Shown here: positions 1-11,349 of the stretch, piece by piece | How the letters are laid out: each line of letters opens with the position of its first letter | Position numbering within the stretch: the first letter of the stretch is position 1 | The notes under the pieces: generated by a model | Databases searched by the model: none | The model's input: the letters and a program-made list of their open reading frames with translations, nothing else | What the model was told of the DNA's origin: nothing | Source: Aptenodytes patagonicus | Lineage: Eukaryota; Chordata; Aves; Sphenisciformes; Spheniscidae | Length of the DNA stretch: 64,000 nt | Direction of reading: 5' to 3' | Assembly: GCF_965638725.1 (NCBI RefSeq) | Contig: NW_027472023.1 | Location: forward strand, 1-64,000 | Program-made: the position numbers and the translations under genes

Positions 1-395
1 AGGAAGTCTTTGACGGAAAGAATGAGCAAGCGCAAGTCTCAGAAATTACAGACTGACACGGACAAAGGATTCTTAAACCAGCCTTCAAAGAAGCTGCAAA
101 AGGAGGGGAAGGTTCACCATTTTGTTACTAATAATGAAGCAAAATCCTCTGTCGGGGAGTGTCTTTACGGGATGCTCCAAACCAAGATGTGGAGCTACTT
201 ACAGCCCACAGCACCTTTTGCCACATTGGTGTGCTCTCAGAGTTTATAAAGAGCTGTAACCAGAGCTTCCCCAGAGCTGTCAGAGCCCGGCCTGTGGACG
301 TGAACACTTCAGACTCGGCAAGGATTTGGAAAACCGGAGATAGGGGTGTGTTTGAAACTACAGGATCTGCGCCTCTGCTCCAAAAGGGAGGCCAG
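1..395 (+). pseudogene. Polinton/Maverick integrase relic, unit 1
   Basis: This is the C-terminal part of a DDE-type (rve) integrase of a Polinton/Maverick element, a large self-synthesising DNA transposon related to adintoviruses. The reading frame from 10 shows the local signatures TDKG and NNEAKSS, the expected surroundings of the second Asp and the Glu of the catalytic triad. The frame then shifts, and the segment PVDVNTSDSARIWKT follows in another frame near 285-330. Sequence from about 251 to 391 is repeated in inverted orientation at about 13,141-13,270, where the same gene continues into its chromodomain end. The relic is cut off at the right by CR1 sequence and is not functional. Assignment to the family is from recognition; the break points are seen directly. 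Confidence 0.55.
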
Positions 396-555
396 AAAGC
401 CAACCGTATCCTGGGCTGCATCAAAAGAAGTTGGGTGTTGCAGTTCCAGGTGCAGGGAATGGTGAGGGAAGAAACAGGAAGAGCCAGCAGATCGACACCT
501 GGCTCTGAGCCCGGTGTCACCGGCAGAATTTTTTGGGTTTTGAGCATGGGTCGGC
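396..555 (+). repeat. Short CR1-derived piece and junction sequence
   Basis: Bases 396-430 read NRILGCIKRS, a stretch of CR1 ORF2 normally found much further downstream, so a small CR1 fragment sits between the integrase relic and the full-length CR1. The rest, to about 555, has no recognisable gene. Confidence 0.35.
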
Positions 556-3500
556 TTACATGACACCAGGCCTGCTGGCGACAGACAGGGTACACCTGTC
601 TCAAAGCGGGGGGGAAATGAACTTGGCGCAGGATTTAGCAGGGCTCACTGAAGGAGCTTTAAACTAGATGTGAATGGGGAAGGAGATAAAACCAGGCTTG
701 CTAGAGGTAAGCCTGGGGTCGACACGCCAATGTTTGAGGTTGATGGTGTGCTAGCGAGTCCTTTGGTCTGCCGTCTCAGTGGAGCTAGGGGGATGGAGAG
801 CCATTCGACAGCAAAGACACAAGGGTTATTGATGTGTTAGAAACCATGGAAGCGCCTGGGAATGGTCACGTAGGAATTAGGGCTTCTCTCCCAAAAACGG
901 TGGCGGGATCAAGAGCCCGGCTTGAAGTTCATCTACACCAGTGCACGCAGCGTGGGCAACAAACAGGAGGAGCTGGAAGGCACTGTGCAGCGGGAAAACT
1001 ATGGTATTGCTGCCATCACAGAAACATGGCGGGATGACTCGCACACCTGGAGTGCTGCAATGGATGGCTATAAACTCTTCGGAAGGGATAGGCAAGGAAG
1101 GAGAGGCAGTGGCGTAGCCCTGTATGTTAGGGAGCGTTTTGACTGTCTAGAGCTTGATGATGGTGACGATAGGGTTGAGTGTTTATGGGTAAGAACCAGG
1201 GGGAAGGCCAGCAAGGCAGCTATCGTGGTGGGAGTCTGTTACAGACCACCCAACCAGGATGAAGAGGCAGATGAAATATTCTATAAGCAGCTGGGAGAAG
1301 TCTCACAATCGCTAGCCCTTGTTCTCGTGGGGAACTTCAACTTACCAGATGTCTGCTGGAAATACAGTGCAGCAGAGAAGAAACAGTCCAGGTGGAAGAC
1401 AACTTCCTGACACAGCTGGTGAGGGAGCCAACTAGGGAAGGCGCCCCGCTGGACCTGTTGTTTACGAACACAGAAGGGCTTGTGGGTGACGTGGTGGTTG
1501 GAGGCCGTCTTGGGCGTAGCGATCACGACATGATAGAGGTTTCCATTCTTGTAGAAGGCAGGAGGGGGGGTTAGCAGAACTGCTACTTTGGACTTCCAGA
1601 GGGCGGACTTTGGCCTGTTTAGGGGCCTGGTTGACAGAGTCCCTTGGGAGGCAGTCCCGAAGGGCAAAGGATCCCTCTTCAAGAAGGCAATCTTAAAGGT
1701 GCAGGAGCAGGCCATCCCCGTGTGCCGAAAGATGAGCCGACAGGGAAGACGACCGGCCTGGCTGAACAGAGAACTTTGGCTGGAACTCAGGGAAAAAAAA
1801 GAGAGTTTATGACCTTTGGAAGAAGGGGCAGGCAACTCAGGAGGACTACAAGGGTGTCGTGAGGTTATGCAGGGAGAAAATTAGAAGGGCCAAAGCCCAG
1901 CTAGAACTTAATCTGGCTACTGCTGTAAAAGACAATAAAAAGTGTTTCTATAAATACATTAGCAACAAGAGGAGGGCTAAAGAGAATCTCCGTCCTTTAT
2001 TGGATGGGGGGGGAGGGGGAACGTAGTGACAAAGGATGAGGAAAAGGCTGAGGTACGCAATGCCTTCTTTGCCTCAGTCTTTAATAGTAAGACCGGTTGT
2101 TCTCCGGGTACCCAGCCCCCTGAGCTCGCAGGCAGGGGCAGGGAGCAGAATAAAGCCCCCGTAATCCAAGGGGAAATGGTTAGCGACCTGCTACACCGCT
2201 TCGACACACACGCACACAAGTCTATGGGGCCAGATGGGAGCCACCCAAGGGTACCGAGAGAGCTGGCGGAAGTGCTCACCAAGCCACTTTCAACCATCTA
2301 TCAGCAGTCCTGGCTAACCGGGGAGGTCCCAGTTGACTCGAGGTCAGCAAATGTGACGCCCATCTACAGGAAGGGCCGGAAGGAGGATCCGGGGAACTAC
2401 AGGCCTGTCAGCCTGACCTCAGTGCCAGGGAAGGTTATGGAGCAGATCATCTTGAGTGCCATCACGTGGCACATGCAGGACAAGGAGGCGGTCAGGCCCA
2501 GTCAGCACGGGTTTATGAAAGGCAGGTCCTGCTTGACTAACCTGATCTCCTTCTATCACAAGGTGACGCGCTTAGTGGATGAGGGAAAGGCTGCGGATGT
2601 TGTCTACCCAGACTTTAGTAAAGCCTTTGACACCATTTCCCACAGCATTCTCCTGGAGAAACTGGCTGCTCATGACTTGGACAGGCGTATGCTTCGCTGG
2701 GTTAAAAAACTGGCTGGATGGCCGAGCCCAAAGGGTTGTGGTGAATGGAGTTCAAGCCAGTCGGCGGCCGGTCACAAGTGGTGCTCCCCAGGGCTCAGTA
2801 GTGGGGCCAGTTCTGTTTAATATCTTCATCAACTCTCTGGACGAGGGGATGGAGTGCACCCTCAGTCACTTTGCAGACGACAGCAAGTTGGGCGGGAGTG
2901 TTGATCTGCTCGAGGGTAGGAAGGTTCTGCAGAGGGACCTGGACAGGCTGGCTCGATGGGCCGAGGCCAGCTGTATGAAGTTCAACGAGGCCAAGTGCCG
3001 GGTCCTGCCCTTGGGTCACAACAACCCCATGCAGCGCTACAGGCTTGGGGAAGAGCGGCTGGAAAGCTGCCTAGCGGAAAAGGACCTGGGGGTGCTGGTT
3101 TACAGCCAGCTGAACATGAGCCGGCAGTGTGCCCAGGTGGCCAAGGCGGCCAAGAGCATCCTGGCTTGCGTCAGAAATAGCGTGGCCAGCAGGAGTAGGG
3201 AAGTGATTGTGCCCCTGTACTCGGCACTGGTGAGGCCACACCTCGAACAGTGTGTGTTCAGTTTCGGGCCCCTCACTACAAGAAGGCTATTGAGGTGCTG
3301 GAGCGTGTCCAGAGAAGGGCAACGAGGCTGGTGAAGGGTCTGGAGAACAAGTTCTATGAGGAGCGGCTGAGGGAACTGGGGTTGTTTAGCCTGGAGACAA
3401 GGAGGCCGAGGGGAGACCTTATTGCGCTCTACAACTACCTGAAAGGAGGTTGGGGTGTGGTGGGTGTCGGTCTCTTCTCCCAAGTAACTAGCGATAGGAC

Positions 3501-3765
3501 AAGAGGAAACAGCCTCAGGTTGCGCCAGGGGAGGTTTAGATTGGACATGAGGCAGATTTTGTTTACATAAAGAGCGGTTAAACATTGGAACAGGCTGCCC
3601 AGGGAAGAGCTGGAGTCATCCTCTCCGGAGGTATTGAAAAGACGTGGAGGTGTGGCGCTTAGGGACATGGTTTAGTGGTGGACTTGGCAGTGTTAGGCTA
3701 ATGGTTGGACTTGATGACCTTAAAGCTCCTTTGCAACCTAAATGACTCCATGATTCTATGATTCT
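556..3765 (+). mobile_element. Near full-length CR1 LINE, unit 1
   Basis: A CR1 non-LTR retrotransposon that keeps its 5' leader (about 556-920), ORF2 and the 3' tail ending in the CR1 repeat ATTCTATGATTCT at 3,753-3,765. ORF2 starts with the endonuclease domain (922-1,580; motifs AITETW, GVCYRPPNQDEEADE, SDHD). Reverse transcriptase follows (about 2,030-3,580; motifs NYRPVSLTS, SQHGFMKGRSCLTNLI, and the catalytic FADD near 2,870). The frame is broken near 1,400, 1,570, 1,800, 2,000 and 2,700-2,800, and a stop at 3,568 cuts the C-terminus, so it cannot move itself. Keeping the 5' end is unusual, since most avian CR1 copies are heavily 5'-truncated. It is repeated at 40,078-43,287 with a clustered set of differences. 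Confidence 0.93.
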
Positions 3766-4357
3766 CAGTGCGGCCAGCAGGTGGAGGGAGGTGATTCTGC
3801 CCCTCTACTCTGCTCTGGTGAGACCCCACCCGCAGTACCGTGTCCAGCTCTGGAGTCCTCAGTACAGGAAAGACATGGAGCTGTTGGAGCAGGTCCAGAG
3901 GAGGGCCACAAAAATGATCAGAGGGATGGAACACCTCTGCTATGAAGAAAGGCTGAGAGAATTGGGGCTGTTCAGCCTGGAGAAGAGGAGGCTCCGGGGA
4001 GACCTTATTGCAGCCTTTCAATACTGAAAGGGGGCTTATAAGAAAGATGGGGACAGGCTTTTTAGTAGGGCCTGCAGCGATAGGGCCAGGGGTAATGGTA
4101 TTAAACTAAAAGAAGGTAGATTCAGACTAGGTATATGGAAGACATTTTTTATGATGAGGGTGGTGAAACACTGGCACAGGTTGCCCGGAGAGGCTGTAGA
4201 TGCCCCATCCCTGAAAACATTCAAGGTCAGGCTGGACGGGGCTTTGAGCAACCTGGTCTAGTTGAAGAAGTCCCTGCTCATTGCAGCGCGGGGTTGGACT
4301 AGATGACCTTTAAAGGTCCTTTCCAAGCCAAACCATTCTATGATTCGATGGTTCTAT
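3766..4357 (+). mobile_element. 5'-truncated CR1, unit 1
   Basis: A second, shorter CR1 of about 590 bp directly follows the first. It contains the end of ORF2 ([27 protein letters not shown]) and the 3' untranslated tail with GGACTAGATGACCTTTAAAG, ending in a variant tail near 4,340-4,357. It belongs to a different, more diverged CR1 subfamily than its neighbour. The same pair stands at 43,288-43,879. Confidence 0.9.
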
Positions 4358-4534
4358 GAAAACAAACCTCTGCTACAGCACCAATATTGGGCCGGAAACT
4401 GGAAAAATACCCAACCAGGATACCACTGGGAAGAGCAAACCAAAGAAAGCTATGAAGTGGGCAAACTCATCATGGAAGGGTTTCCTGTGCTCAGTGCCAC
4501 TGACTGGATTTAGTTTTCCCTGTGAATCCTTCCC

Positions 4535-4690
4535 AGTTCCCTTTCTATGTTCTTCTTCTGTGTCACCACTCCTTTTTGGGGAGGAAACAACTCCCCCCCT
4601 CAGCCTCCACCTTTTTTGGGGAAAGAGCTCTCCACCATGGCCCTCCACCCAGACTGTGGTGGGGGGAAGAACTCCCTTCCATCTCACTCC
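4535..4690 (+). repeat. Low-copy block with GGGGAA/TTTTTGGGG runs
   Basis: About 155 bp in which short modules of C-rich and TTTTTGGGG-like sequence recur. A diverged inverted copy is found at about 19,340-19,500, next to the pieces of the coiled-coil gene, and a direct copy at 44,057-44,212. No coding signal was recognised. It lies just upstream of the DCTN2-like exon, so it may be its promoter or first-exon flank. Confidence 0.4.
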
Positions 4691-4711
4691 CTTGTAAATG
4701 CTCCCCCGGCC

Positions 4712-4747
4712 ACGTCTGACCCCAAGTATGGCGACCTGCCCGGCATT
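4712..4747 (+). pseudogene. DCTN2: DCTN2-like first-exon fragment, unit 1
   Basis: Twelve codons reading xSDPKYGDLPGI are followed by a consensus splice donor (GTGAGT at 4,748). This matches the start of dynactin subunit 2 (dynamitin), which begins MADPKYADLPGI. The initiator codon is ACG here and no later DCTN2 exon follows, so this is a duplicated exon plus intron, not a retrocopy and not a working gene. An inverted relative with an intact ATG lies at 37,947-37,982. The identification rests on a 12-residue match plus the donor position. Confidence 0.5.
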
Positions 4748-4769
4748 GTGAGTGCAGGGCCTGGCCAGG

Positions 4770-5720
4770 GACCGGGCTAGGGGGATTCTGGAGGAAGCAG
4801 GACCTTGGGGGGAGCAGGTGCCTGGGGTACCTGGAAGGAGTGGGCTGTCTGGGGGGAACTGATGGGATCAGGAGGGTATGGGTGGAGGAGGTAAAGGGGT
4901 CGGGGGTGTTGGGAGAGAGCTAAGATGATGGGGGTGTCTGGGGAGAAGTGAAGGCAATGGAGGGTGTGCAGGGGGGAAGTGAGGAGATGGAGGGAGTCTG
5001 AGGGGCACTCAAAGGATTGGAGGTGTCTGGAGGGGGTAACTGAGGGGATCGGGGTCTTGTGGGGGAAACTGAGGTGACCAGTGGCATTTAGGGGGCATTT
5101 GAGTAGATTGAAGACATCTGAGCGGGAGAGCTGGGATGCCTGGAAGGGTAACTGAGGGTATCGGGGCTGTCTGGGGGGAAGCAGAGGCATCTTTGGGGCT
5201 GAGGTTTCTGGGGTTAACTGAGGGGATCGGGGGCACTGAGTGGGTAACAGAGGGGATGAAGGGTACCCTGGGCAGGTCTGGCATGTGTAAGGTCGTAAAC
5301 AGGGCATTGGGAGTTGGGGTGGTAGGTGGATGGAGGATGTTAGGGTAACAGGGAACAGGGCAAATGGGGTGCCTGGGGGGGGTCAGAGAATGAAGGTGCA
5401 GTTAGCGGGGTGTTTGGGGACATGGGGGGGGGGTTCTGGAGACTGTCTGGAAACAGGCATATCTGGGAGATGTCAGGAGTACTTGGGGTATTTGGGGCGA
5501 TTGTGTGACTCAGGGTACCTGTAAAGGCCCTGGTCATTTGGAGGTGTAGGGGGGGATGGGGGCAGTGAGTGGGGTATTTGGGGACATCAGGGGTGTCCAG
5601 AAGGCATGTGGAGTCTTTGGGGAGACGGGGGAGTGTGGGGGCAGGTAGCTTCTGCGGGTGTCTGTGGGCTGAGGTGGTCTCTGAAGCTGTTTGGGGCAGT
5701 TGTGGGGCTATTTGCTCATA
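4770..5720 (+). repeat. G-rich imperfect minisatellite, unit 1
   Basis: About 950 bp of strongly G-biased plus strand made of degenerate units of about 30 bp around the core ACTGAGGGGATCGGGG, with variants carrying GTCTGGGGGG. It occupies the position of intron 1 relative to the DCTN2-like exon. Many runs of three or more G make G-quadruplex formation plausible. Unit 2 has one extra unit of 31 bp near 44,565-44,600. Long minus-strand open frames here are by-products of the composition. Confidence 0.75.
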
Positions 5721-5896
5721 AACGGCTAATAGCCGAGGAGAGCTGGGGTGCCCGGGGATGACCAGGTGAAGCTCGAGGCGGTAAGGCCTTGCTGGGGCTG
5801 TGCTTGGGGTGGGGGTGAGCAAGTGTGCCAGTGCCCCCATCCCGTGGGTGTCCAGCACAGCGGGCCTGGCACCCTGGCAGGGAAATGGCTCCTCAC

Positions 5897-6002
5897 CCCA
5901 CAGGCGCCCCTGCAGTGCCACATCTCCCCAAGGGTGCCGTGTCCCAGTGATACGCACCCGTGGCTGGAGAGCTTTCCTGACATAGAAGCGCACATCACGG
6001 GG
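5897..6002 (-). CDS. Unrecognised internal exon, minus strand, unit 1
   Basis: Read on the minus strand, a pyrimidine-rich acceptor (TTTCACTTCTGCAG) is followed by 106 nt of open frame and a consensus donor (GTGAGG). The 35 codons include RDVRFYVRKALQPRVRITG and WGDVALQGRLW, a non-repetitive, protein-like sequence. I do not recognise the family. No convincing neighbouring exon was fixed, although another open stretch on the same strand (5,700-5,790, with YRLELHLVIPGHP) might belong to it. It could be one exon of a host gene caught in the duplication. It is identical in unit 2 at 46,000-46,105. Confidence 0.35.
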
Positions 6003-6639
6003 CTGCAGAAGTGAAAGCACCACAAAACCCTTCCCCAGGCATCCCTGCCCAACCCCGGGCCCCACAATCCCCTGCAAATCCCTTTGCCCCCCACCAGGTA
6101 CCAGCCCCTGCTTCCGCATACCCTGGCTCTGCCTCTCCCGCGCAGCATGGGGAGTGGAGGCGCCCTGCCCATACCCCATTCCCACCCCGGGCCGGGGGGT
6201 GTTCTGTGTCCCCCCCCATACCGGGATTAACCCCACTAAAGGGCCTGGCTTGAAGTGTGTTCGTGTCAGCATCTTCTTAGGACTGTGGGGTGTGATCAGG
6301 GCCCAGCCGCTGGGTATTAAATGCACCATTTAATTGTGCATACAACCCCTCCAAACACCCCATCGCAGCCCCAGCGCTGCCTGTGAGTACATAGGTGACA
6401 GAAGGACGGCGAGGGGAAATGGGGGCCTGTGACGGGTGCGCTTGACCCCTGACCAGACTGGCGGTGGTTTGGTGCAGGCTCCGGAAGGGGTAAAGGCCTG
6501 AGCCGTAGCCAGGCGTGAACTCCCCTAGTTTCAACCTGTTCTCTGAAAACCCACAAAGGAGCAGAGTGACACAGTGAGCATCAGTGCATATGAGCTTGGA
6601 ACACCGACCACGCAACTAACACATGAATAGTGGGTGGCT

Positions 6640-7252
6640 TTTCCAAGACTCATTTATCAAGGAACAAAGAATGTTGTGGGTACAAGGAGTCTCACGTATA
6701 CCTTTTCCACCGCATGTACTTTGACTAGGAGCCAACCGCTTTATCCCCTAACTATGACAGCCTAGGTGAGCCTTCTTTGAGCTCTCCCTGCTAAGCAGCT
6801 GGCTGCGTGGCGGTGATCTCCCCTTGAGCTGGGAGACCTCTCAAGGTTGCTCCTCAAGGCAGAGAGACCTTTTACCAACAACAGATCTTCGGTAAGCGAC
6901 CGATACTGCGCATAACCTTGTAGTATGGTAACTTGGATTTGGTCTTGGTAACTTTGATACGTAGACTCCTCTCGAAGGAGGAATTCAGAAAGCAAGGGGG
7001 GCCACTCTGAACCTCATGGCTCAACGGGAGGGTCCTCCTTACCTTTCTGCATCTCCGCGCTCTCTGTGAATCATTCTAACTCGAGTGTAACTCAATTTTC
7101 CTTTGTATGTTTCTTCCATGCAGTAATTAGTAGAGTGAACCTTGCCATCGAACTTTCTTAAGTTGCGCTTTTACAACATCATATTAAAACCTCTTCTGCT
7201 AATACGTTTGACGGTGATTCTTTAAGCAATCTAAACCACTCATTTCGTGACA
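6640..7252 (+). mobile_element. LTR remnant (retroviral), mostly unit 1 only
   Basis: About 600 bp of LTR-like sequence. Its last 160 bp, from TTTGTATGTTTCTTCCATGCAG near 7,100 to CATTTCGTGACA at 7,241-7,252, match the 3' LTR at about 18,985-19,215 in order and spacing. The left limit is uncertain. Everything from 6,701 on is missing from unit 2. No coding region is associated. Confidence 0.45.
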
Positions 7253-7255
7253 GGG

Positions 7256-7665
7256 CCCGCTGCTGAACGAGGCGGGGGTCCTGGGGACACAGGACGTGGG
7301 AAAGGCTGAGGCACTGAAGGCCGCCTTTGCCTCTGTCTCTACCAGCCTGACTGGCCTTCAGGAATCCCAGGTCACAAAGGCTGGAGGAAAGGCTGGAGCA
7401 AGGCAGACGTACCCCTGGCGGAAGAGGATCAGGTCAGGGAATACTTAAGGAAACTGGACATACAGAAGTGCATGGGCACAGATGGGACGTACCCGCGAGC
7501 GCTGAGGGATCTGGCTGATGGCACTGCAAGGCCACCCTTGCTAATCTTTGATGGGTCATGGTGATTGGAAGAATTGCCAGAGGACTGGAGGAAAGCAAAT
7601 GTCACTCCTGTCTTCAAGCAGGGCAAGGAGGACCCAGGAAACAACAGGCCATTCAGCCGTGCCTC
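7256..7665 (+). mobile_element. CR1 ORF2 fragment (unit 1 only)
   Basis: A diverged piece of CR1 reverse transcriptase with the motifs LPEDWRKANVTPVFKQGKE and DPGNNRPFS in broken frames. Both ends of the element are missing. It falls in the 1,063-bp segment that unit 2 lacks. Confidence 0.7.
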
Positions 7666-7763
7666 GACCCTGATGGGAGCAGCTGTAAAGGCAACCTGCT
7701 TATAAGGGAAATGCACTGACAGAGAAAAGGTGTCTGCCAGCCTGGGAAATGCTGGCCTGGGAA

Positions 7764-8300
7764 CCTGGGGCATCCTCGAGGGCCATCCTTGAGAAGCGCA
7801 CCTGGCGTCCTTGAAGCGCCGCTGGGAACCTGAGGACCTGAGACATCCCGAGGAAAGGTAGAAATTGCCTGTAAACGTTGAAAACCCTCTGGAAAAACAG
7901 AAGTCAGCAACAGCTATTGGCTGCCCCAGGTGGTGGTGCCCTACACCCCCCTTATGTCTCTAAAGATAGAAAAAGAACTCGCTCTCTACCCAATACGGAT
8001 CTTCTCTCCGAGAGCTCCCCCGTGAGAACGCCTCTACACGGGACCTGCTAGGCAGACTGGACCCTCTCCGGGGATGCCTGGCTGACTGCAGACTCCGTGA
8101 CGCGGCTCACCTTCGAAGTGAGACTTTGTGCGTGGTCGATTGGCCCCACTCTTCGGAGCGGTTTGGTGAGTGCTGTACCGCTAGCACTTCAAATAGTACA
8201 GAGAGGCACTCATATACTAATAATTAATTGGTAATAATAATTACATTAATTTATAATAATTAAATTTGTAGTAAGTTGTAATACAGAAATTTGACAAAAA
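7764..8300 (+). mobile_element. LTR/leader region of a second retrovirus family, unit 1
   Basis: About 540 bp between the CR1 fragment and the pol relic. It has a GC-rich first part, the stretch TCTCCGAGAGCTCCCCCGTG, and an AT-rich end (8,219-8,300, repeated TAATAATTAA) just before the pol reading frame. Position and composition suggest R-U5 plus leader with gag deleted. No clear primer-binding site was found. It is also present at 46,804-47,340. Confidence 0.35.
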
Positions 8301-8306
8301 CCCTCC

Positions 8307-10860
8307 TTGTCCTTGTGTATTACACCGAGACCCATAGCGGCAATACGGTCCTACAATATAGTGGGTATGGATCTTTTAAGACCCCAGACCGTTAGTACTC
8401 CATCGGGCACTTGGCGGCCAAACCATCAGACCCAGAACTCCGTAGTCTCTATAGATGAAACACCAGCCAAGGGATCCACTACTTTTCTACTACAGGCCAC
8501 ACCTAAATTACCCAAAAATGCCTTGACTCATGTATGACAATATGATATTAGCCCTGAAGCCACACTAGGCATAACTACTCTTACTCACGATTTATGACAA
8601 TGGGGTGTTATTCAGAAAACTCACTCTCCGTGTAACTGCCCTGTGTGGCCTCTCTGTAAGCCTAACAGTACTGGGCGTTTGATGGTACATTATGGCAAAC
8701 TGAATGAAAATACTGGACCCTTACCTGCTGCCGTCCCATCTATCACGGGTCTTCTTTTCATGATAGAGCAAGCAGCCCACCCTTGGGTGGCTGCCGTGGA
8801 TGTAAAAGATACATTTTTCATGGTCCCATTACAACCTGAGGATCAAGAGAGCTTGGCTTTTACTGGGCATGGGATAAAGCATACTTCCACCCCATTACCC
8901 CAAGGATGCAAACATAGCCCTACATTGTCACATCAGGCTTTTATTAGCACGGGGCATTTTAATTGGAGGGGATTCCTCCAGTGAGGGCCGAAGAATGCGT
9001 GGTCACCTCCTAGCCCATCTGGAAGGTAAGGGGATTACCATCCCTGAAGCTAAATGACAGGGACCTAGCCAGCTGGTTCCCTTTTGACATATAACCTGGC
9101 AAGATGGCAGGCGATGTACTCCCCCTGATACCCTGCAGCAAATATCCCAGCTAAACTCACCCTCCAATAAGAAGGAGCTCCGACAAGGAATGCAGGATTC
9201 TGGCGAGACCATATTCCAGGGCTTACTATAACTGCCCAACCCTCATACGATCTGTTGAAGAAGCACGCTACCTGGGAATGGACAATTACTCATAAAGAAG
9301 CGCTTTGTTTGTGAAGACACAGTGTTTTAGAGTATCAGGCTATGGGCCCCGCAGTACCAGGGGCCCCCTTTAGCCTACATATAGGACTCGCAGAAAGACG
9401 GTATCAGTGGAGATGGTGGCAATGAGTTGGGCCCAATAAGGCCCAATTAACTCCCATAGGGTTTGGATCAAAGGGGTAGCAAGGTTCCCAGTCACGCTAT
9501 TCACTCTGGGAAAAAAAATCACTACTGGCTACTTACCCAGCCCTACTAGATACTGAACCCATCACATCAGACACAGCCTTAGAAATTCAGACCCCGTTCC
9601 CTATCCTCAAAAGAATCAGAGAGTCTGCTCCCGTTCCTCAGGGAATGGCACACGCCAGTACAATTCAGGAAATGACAACGTACACAGCACGTCGCGACTG
9701 GGTCGTGAGGGGAACAGGGCTTACAGGGAGCCTGACAGAGTACAGTATCCAATGGCAAAGGGGTGCCTTGTCACCCCTTGGTACGCTGCCCCCACCCATT
9801 CAACATGCACCACCCCCATCCGATTTACAAGAGGATATCGAGGTGTGGTCTAGTGATGGCTTACAGATGGACCAGCTCACAGGGAAGTGGGAGGGAAGGG
9901 CTGCCCCCCTGCAGCCCTCAGACGGGACATCCAAAACACAGGAGATAGAGGGATCAGCTCAATTGGCTGAGCTCCAGGTGGCAGTGCTAGCTGCTGGACG
10001 GGGTGCCGGCACAATATATACCGATTCCTGTGCGGTACGGGCTGGGGCCACTCAGTGGCTCCCATACTGGAAAGCTGAAGGATGGAAAACTGAAGAAAGT
10101 GAAGTCCGGGGAAAAGAACTAGGGGAAAAGCTATATTTAATAGCTCGAGCAAAGAAGAATGATGGGAATCTTCTTCGAATAGGGCACGTATCCACACATA
10201 CGAAGGGCACAGATCTAGGAGCCAGATGGAACCATGAAGCACATTGCTTTGCTTAAGAACCTAGAAAGAGCAATGCTACTGATCTTCCCCGTAACATATA
10301 TACTCCCTCCACCTCTGATCGCATGATGCTGGGCTGGTTACGTGACAGCTTAGGACTTATGGGTGGCCTGGATCTATCTCGACAAGTGGGCCCCCGAGGG
10401 TGGCCGATTTCTAAAGCACAATGCCAAGATTTTGTCGCTAGCTGCCCTTTTGTACATCGGCCTGAGCCAAATTTTTAGCTGGGCAACAGTGGGCCGACCT
10501 GAGAGATGGCAAATAGATTTCAAAGGACCCCTACCCCAACCTCCAAGTAAATGGGAGTATATTTTAACCGGGGTAGGGATTATTAGCGTTCTAGGTATGG
10601 GCTACCCATGCCCTCATTTCACGGGCGGCCACATCACTCTACCAATGCAGTCACTGCCTTAAACAATTGACGGACCATGACTGGCAGTCCGATCTGGAAA
10701 GCTTTTGATAGCAGCCACAGTGTACCTTCAACTTCAGGCAAAAAAGATCATCATCAATTATCTGTGGGACAAACCGTCCAGGTTAATCACCTGCAAAAAG
10801 GGAGTTTTCCTTGCATATTGCTAACACACCTTCAAAGTGCCATGTGGAAGGTGCTTGACC
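8307..10860 (+). pseudogene. Retroviral pol relic (RT, RNase H, integrase), unit 1
   Basis: Successive broken frames give, in order, reverse transcriptase, RNase H and integrase. Reverse transcriptase (about 8,600-8,990) shows AAVDVKDTFFMVPLQPED and LPQGCKHSPTLSHQAF. RNase H (about 9,950-10,250) shows IYTDS and HVSTHTKG. An integrase region follows (about 10,330-10,860), with KGPLPQPPSKWEYIL. Gag and protease are absent. Stops occur throughout (for example near 8,538, 8,985, 9,050 and 9,420) and no frame exceeds 203 codons, so it is dead. The sequence differs from the ERVL-type copies at 14,208-16,400 and 27,696-30,620, so this is a second family. It is the same as 47,347-49,900, with one notable 22-bp indel just downstream. 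Confidence 0.75.
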
Positions 10861-10876
10861 ACAAGCATCCCAAACT

Positions 10877-11176
10877 TGCTGGGGATGCTCAACACTGACC
10901 TTGAGCTTAATCTGGTATTTGGGCTCTGTACTGAACATCTCGTTTCCGAGCAGTGGATCTCCAAATCATCCGGTACCCAAAGGGAATGAAGCTGGTTTTG
11001 TGTTTTCTTTCAGGTTACCCCAACTGCAACATGGGCAACTGGGAACTCAGATTATCTGCCCGGGATCCTTGGTCCCACGCATAAAGAGGAATTTGAAAAA
11101 CTCGCAACGAGGAATGGGCATATGTCATAACAACTCACAACAGGGGGAAGTGAAGGGGAAAGTCAAATTGTAACAG
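10877..11176 (+). other. 3' pol/env junction region without intact gene
   Basis: Broken retroviral sequence following pol. Unit 2 has 22 bp more at 50,014-50,045, where ATGAATCCAAA is repeated. No motif allows a firm call. Confidence 0.3.
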
Positions 11177-11199
11177 AAAATAGAAGTGGACGTAGTTTA

Positions 11200-11349
11200 G
11201 TGCTGCTTAACACAGCATTAAAGTATATTCTGTTGGGGGATTGTCGGGATTACTAGCTTTGGTGGTTGTGTATGTATAGGTTCAGTTGATCTTGTAGCGA
11301 AACTGGTATGTGAGAGGATGGAACGAAGAAGAAGAGAGGACGAGAAATA
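11200..11349 (+). pseudogene. Possible env cytoplasmic-tail fragment, unit 1
   Basis: A short open stretch reading GIVGITSFGG followed by a charged tail with ERMERRRREDEK and a stop at 11,347-11,349. A weakly hydrophobic segment with a basic tail, downstream of pol, would fit the end of a retroviral transmembrane protein. It is too short to be sure. It has a counterpart at 50,262-50,411. Confidence 0.25.

Noticed and set aside
10..249. Independent small protein gene at 10-249
   Set aside because: The frame shows integrase motifs and is broken downstream; it is part of the Polinton relic.
2026..2820. 264-codon frame as a host gene
   Set aside because: It is the reverse transcriptase part of CR1 ORF2.
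5340..6329. 329-codon minus-strand open frame
   Set aside because: Most of it is the complement of the G-rich minisatellite. Only the 106-nt exon candidate inside it looks protein-like.
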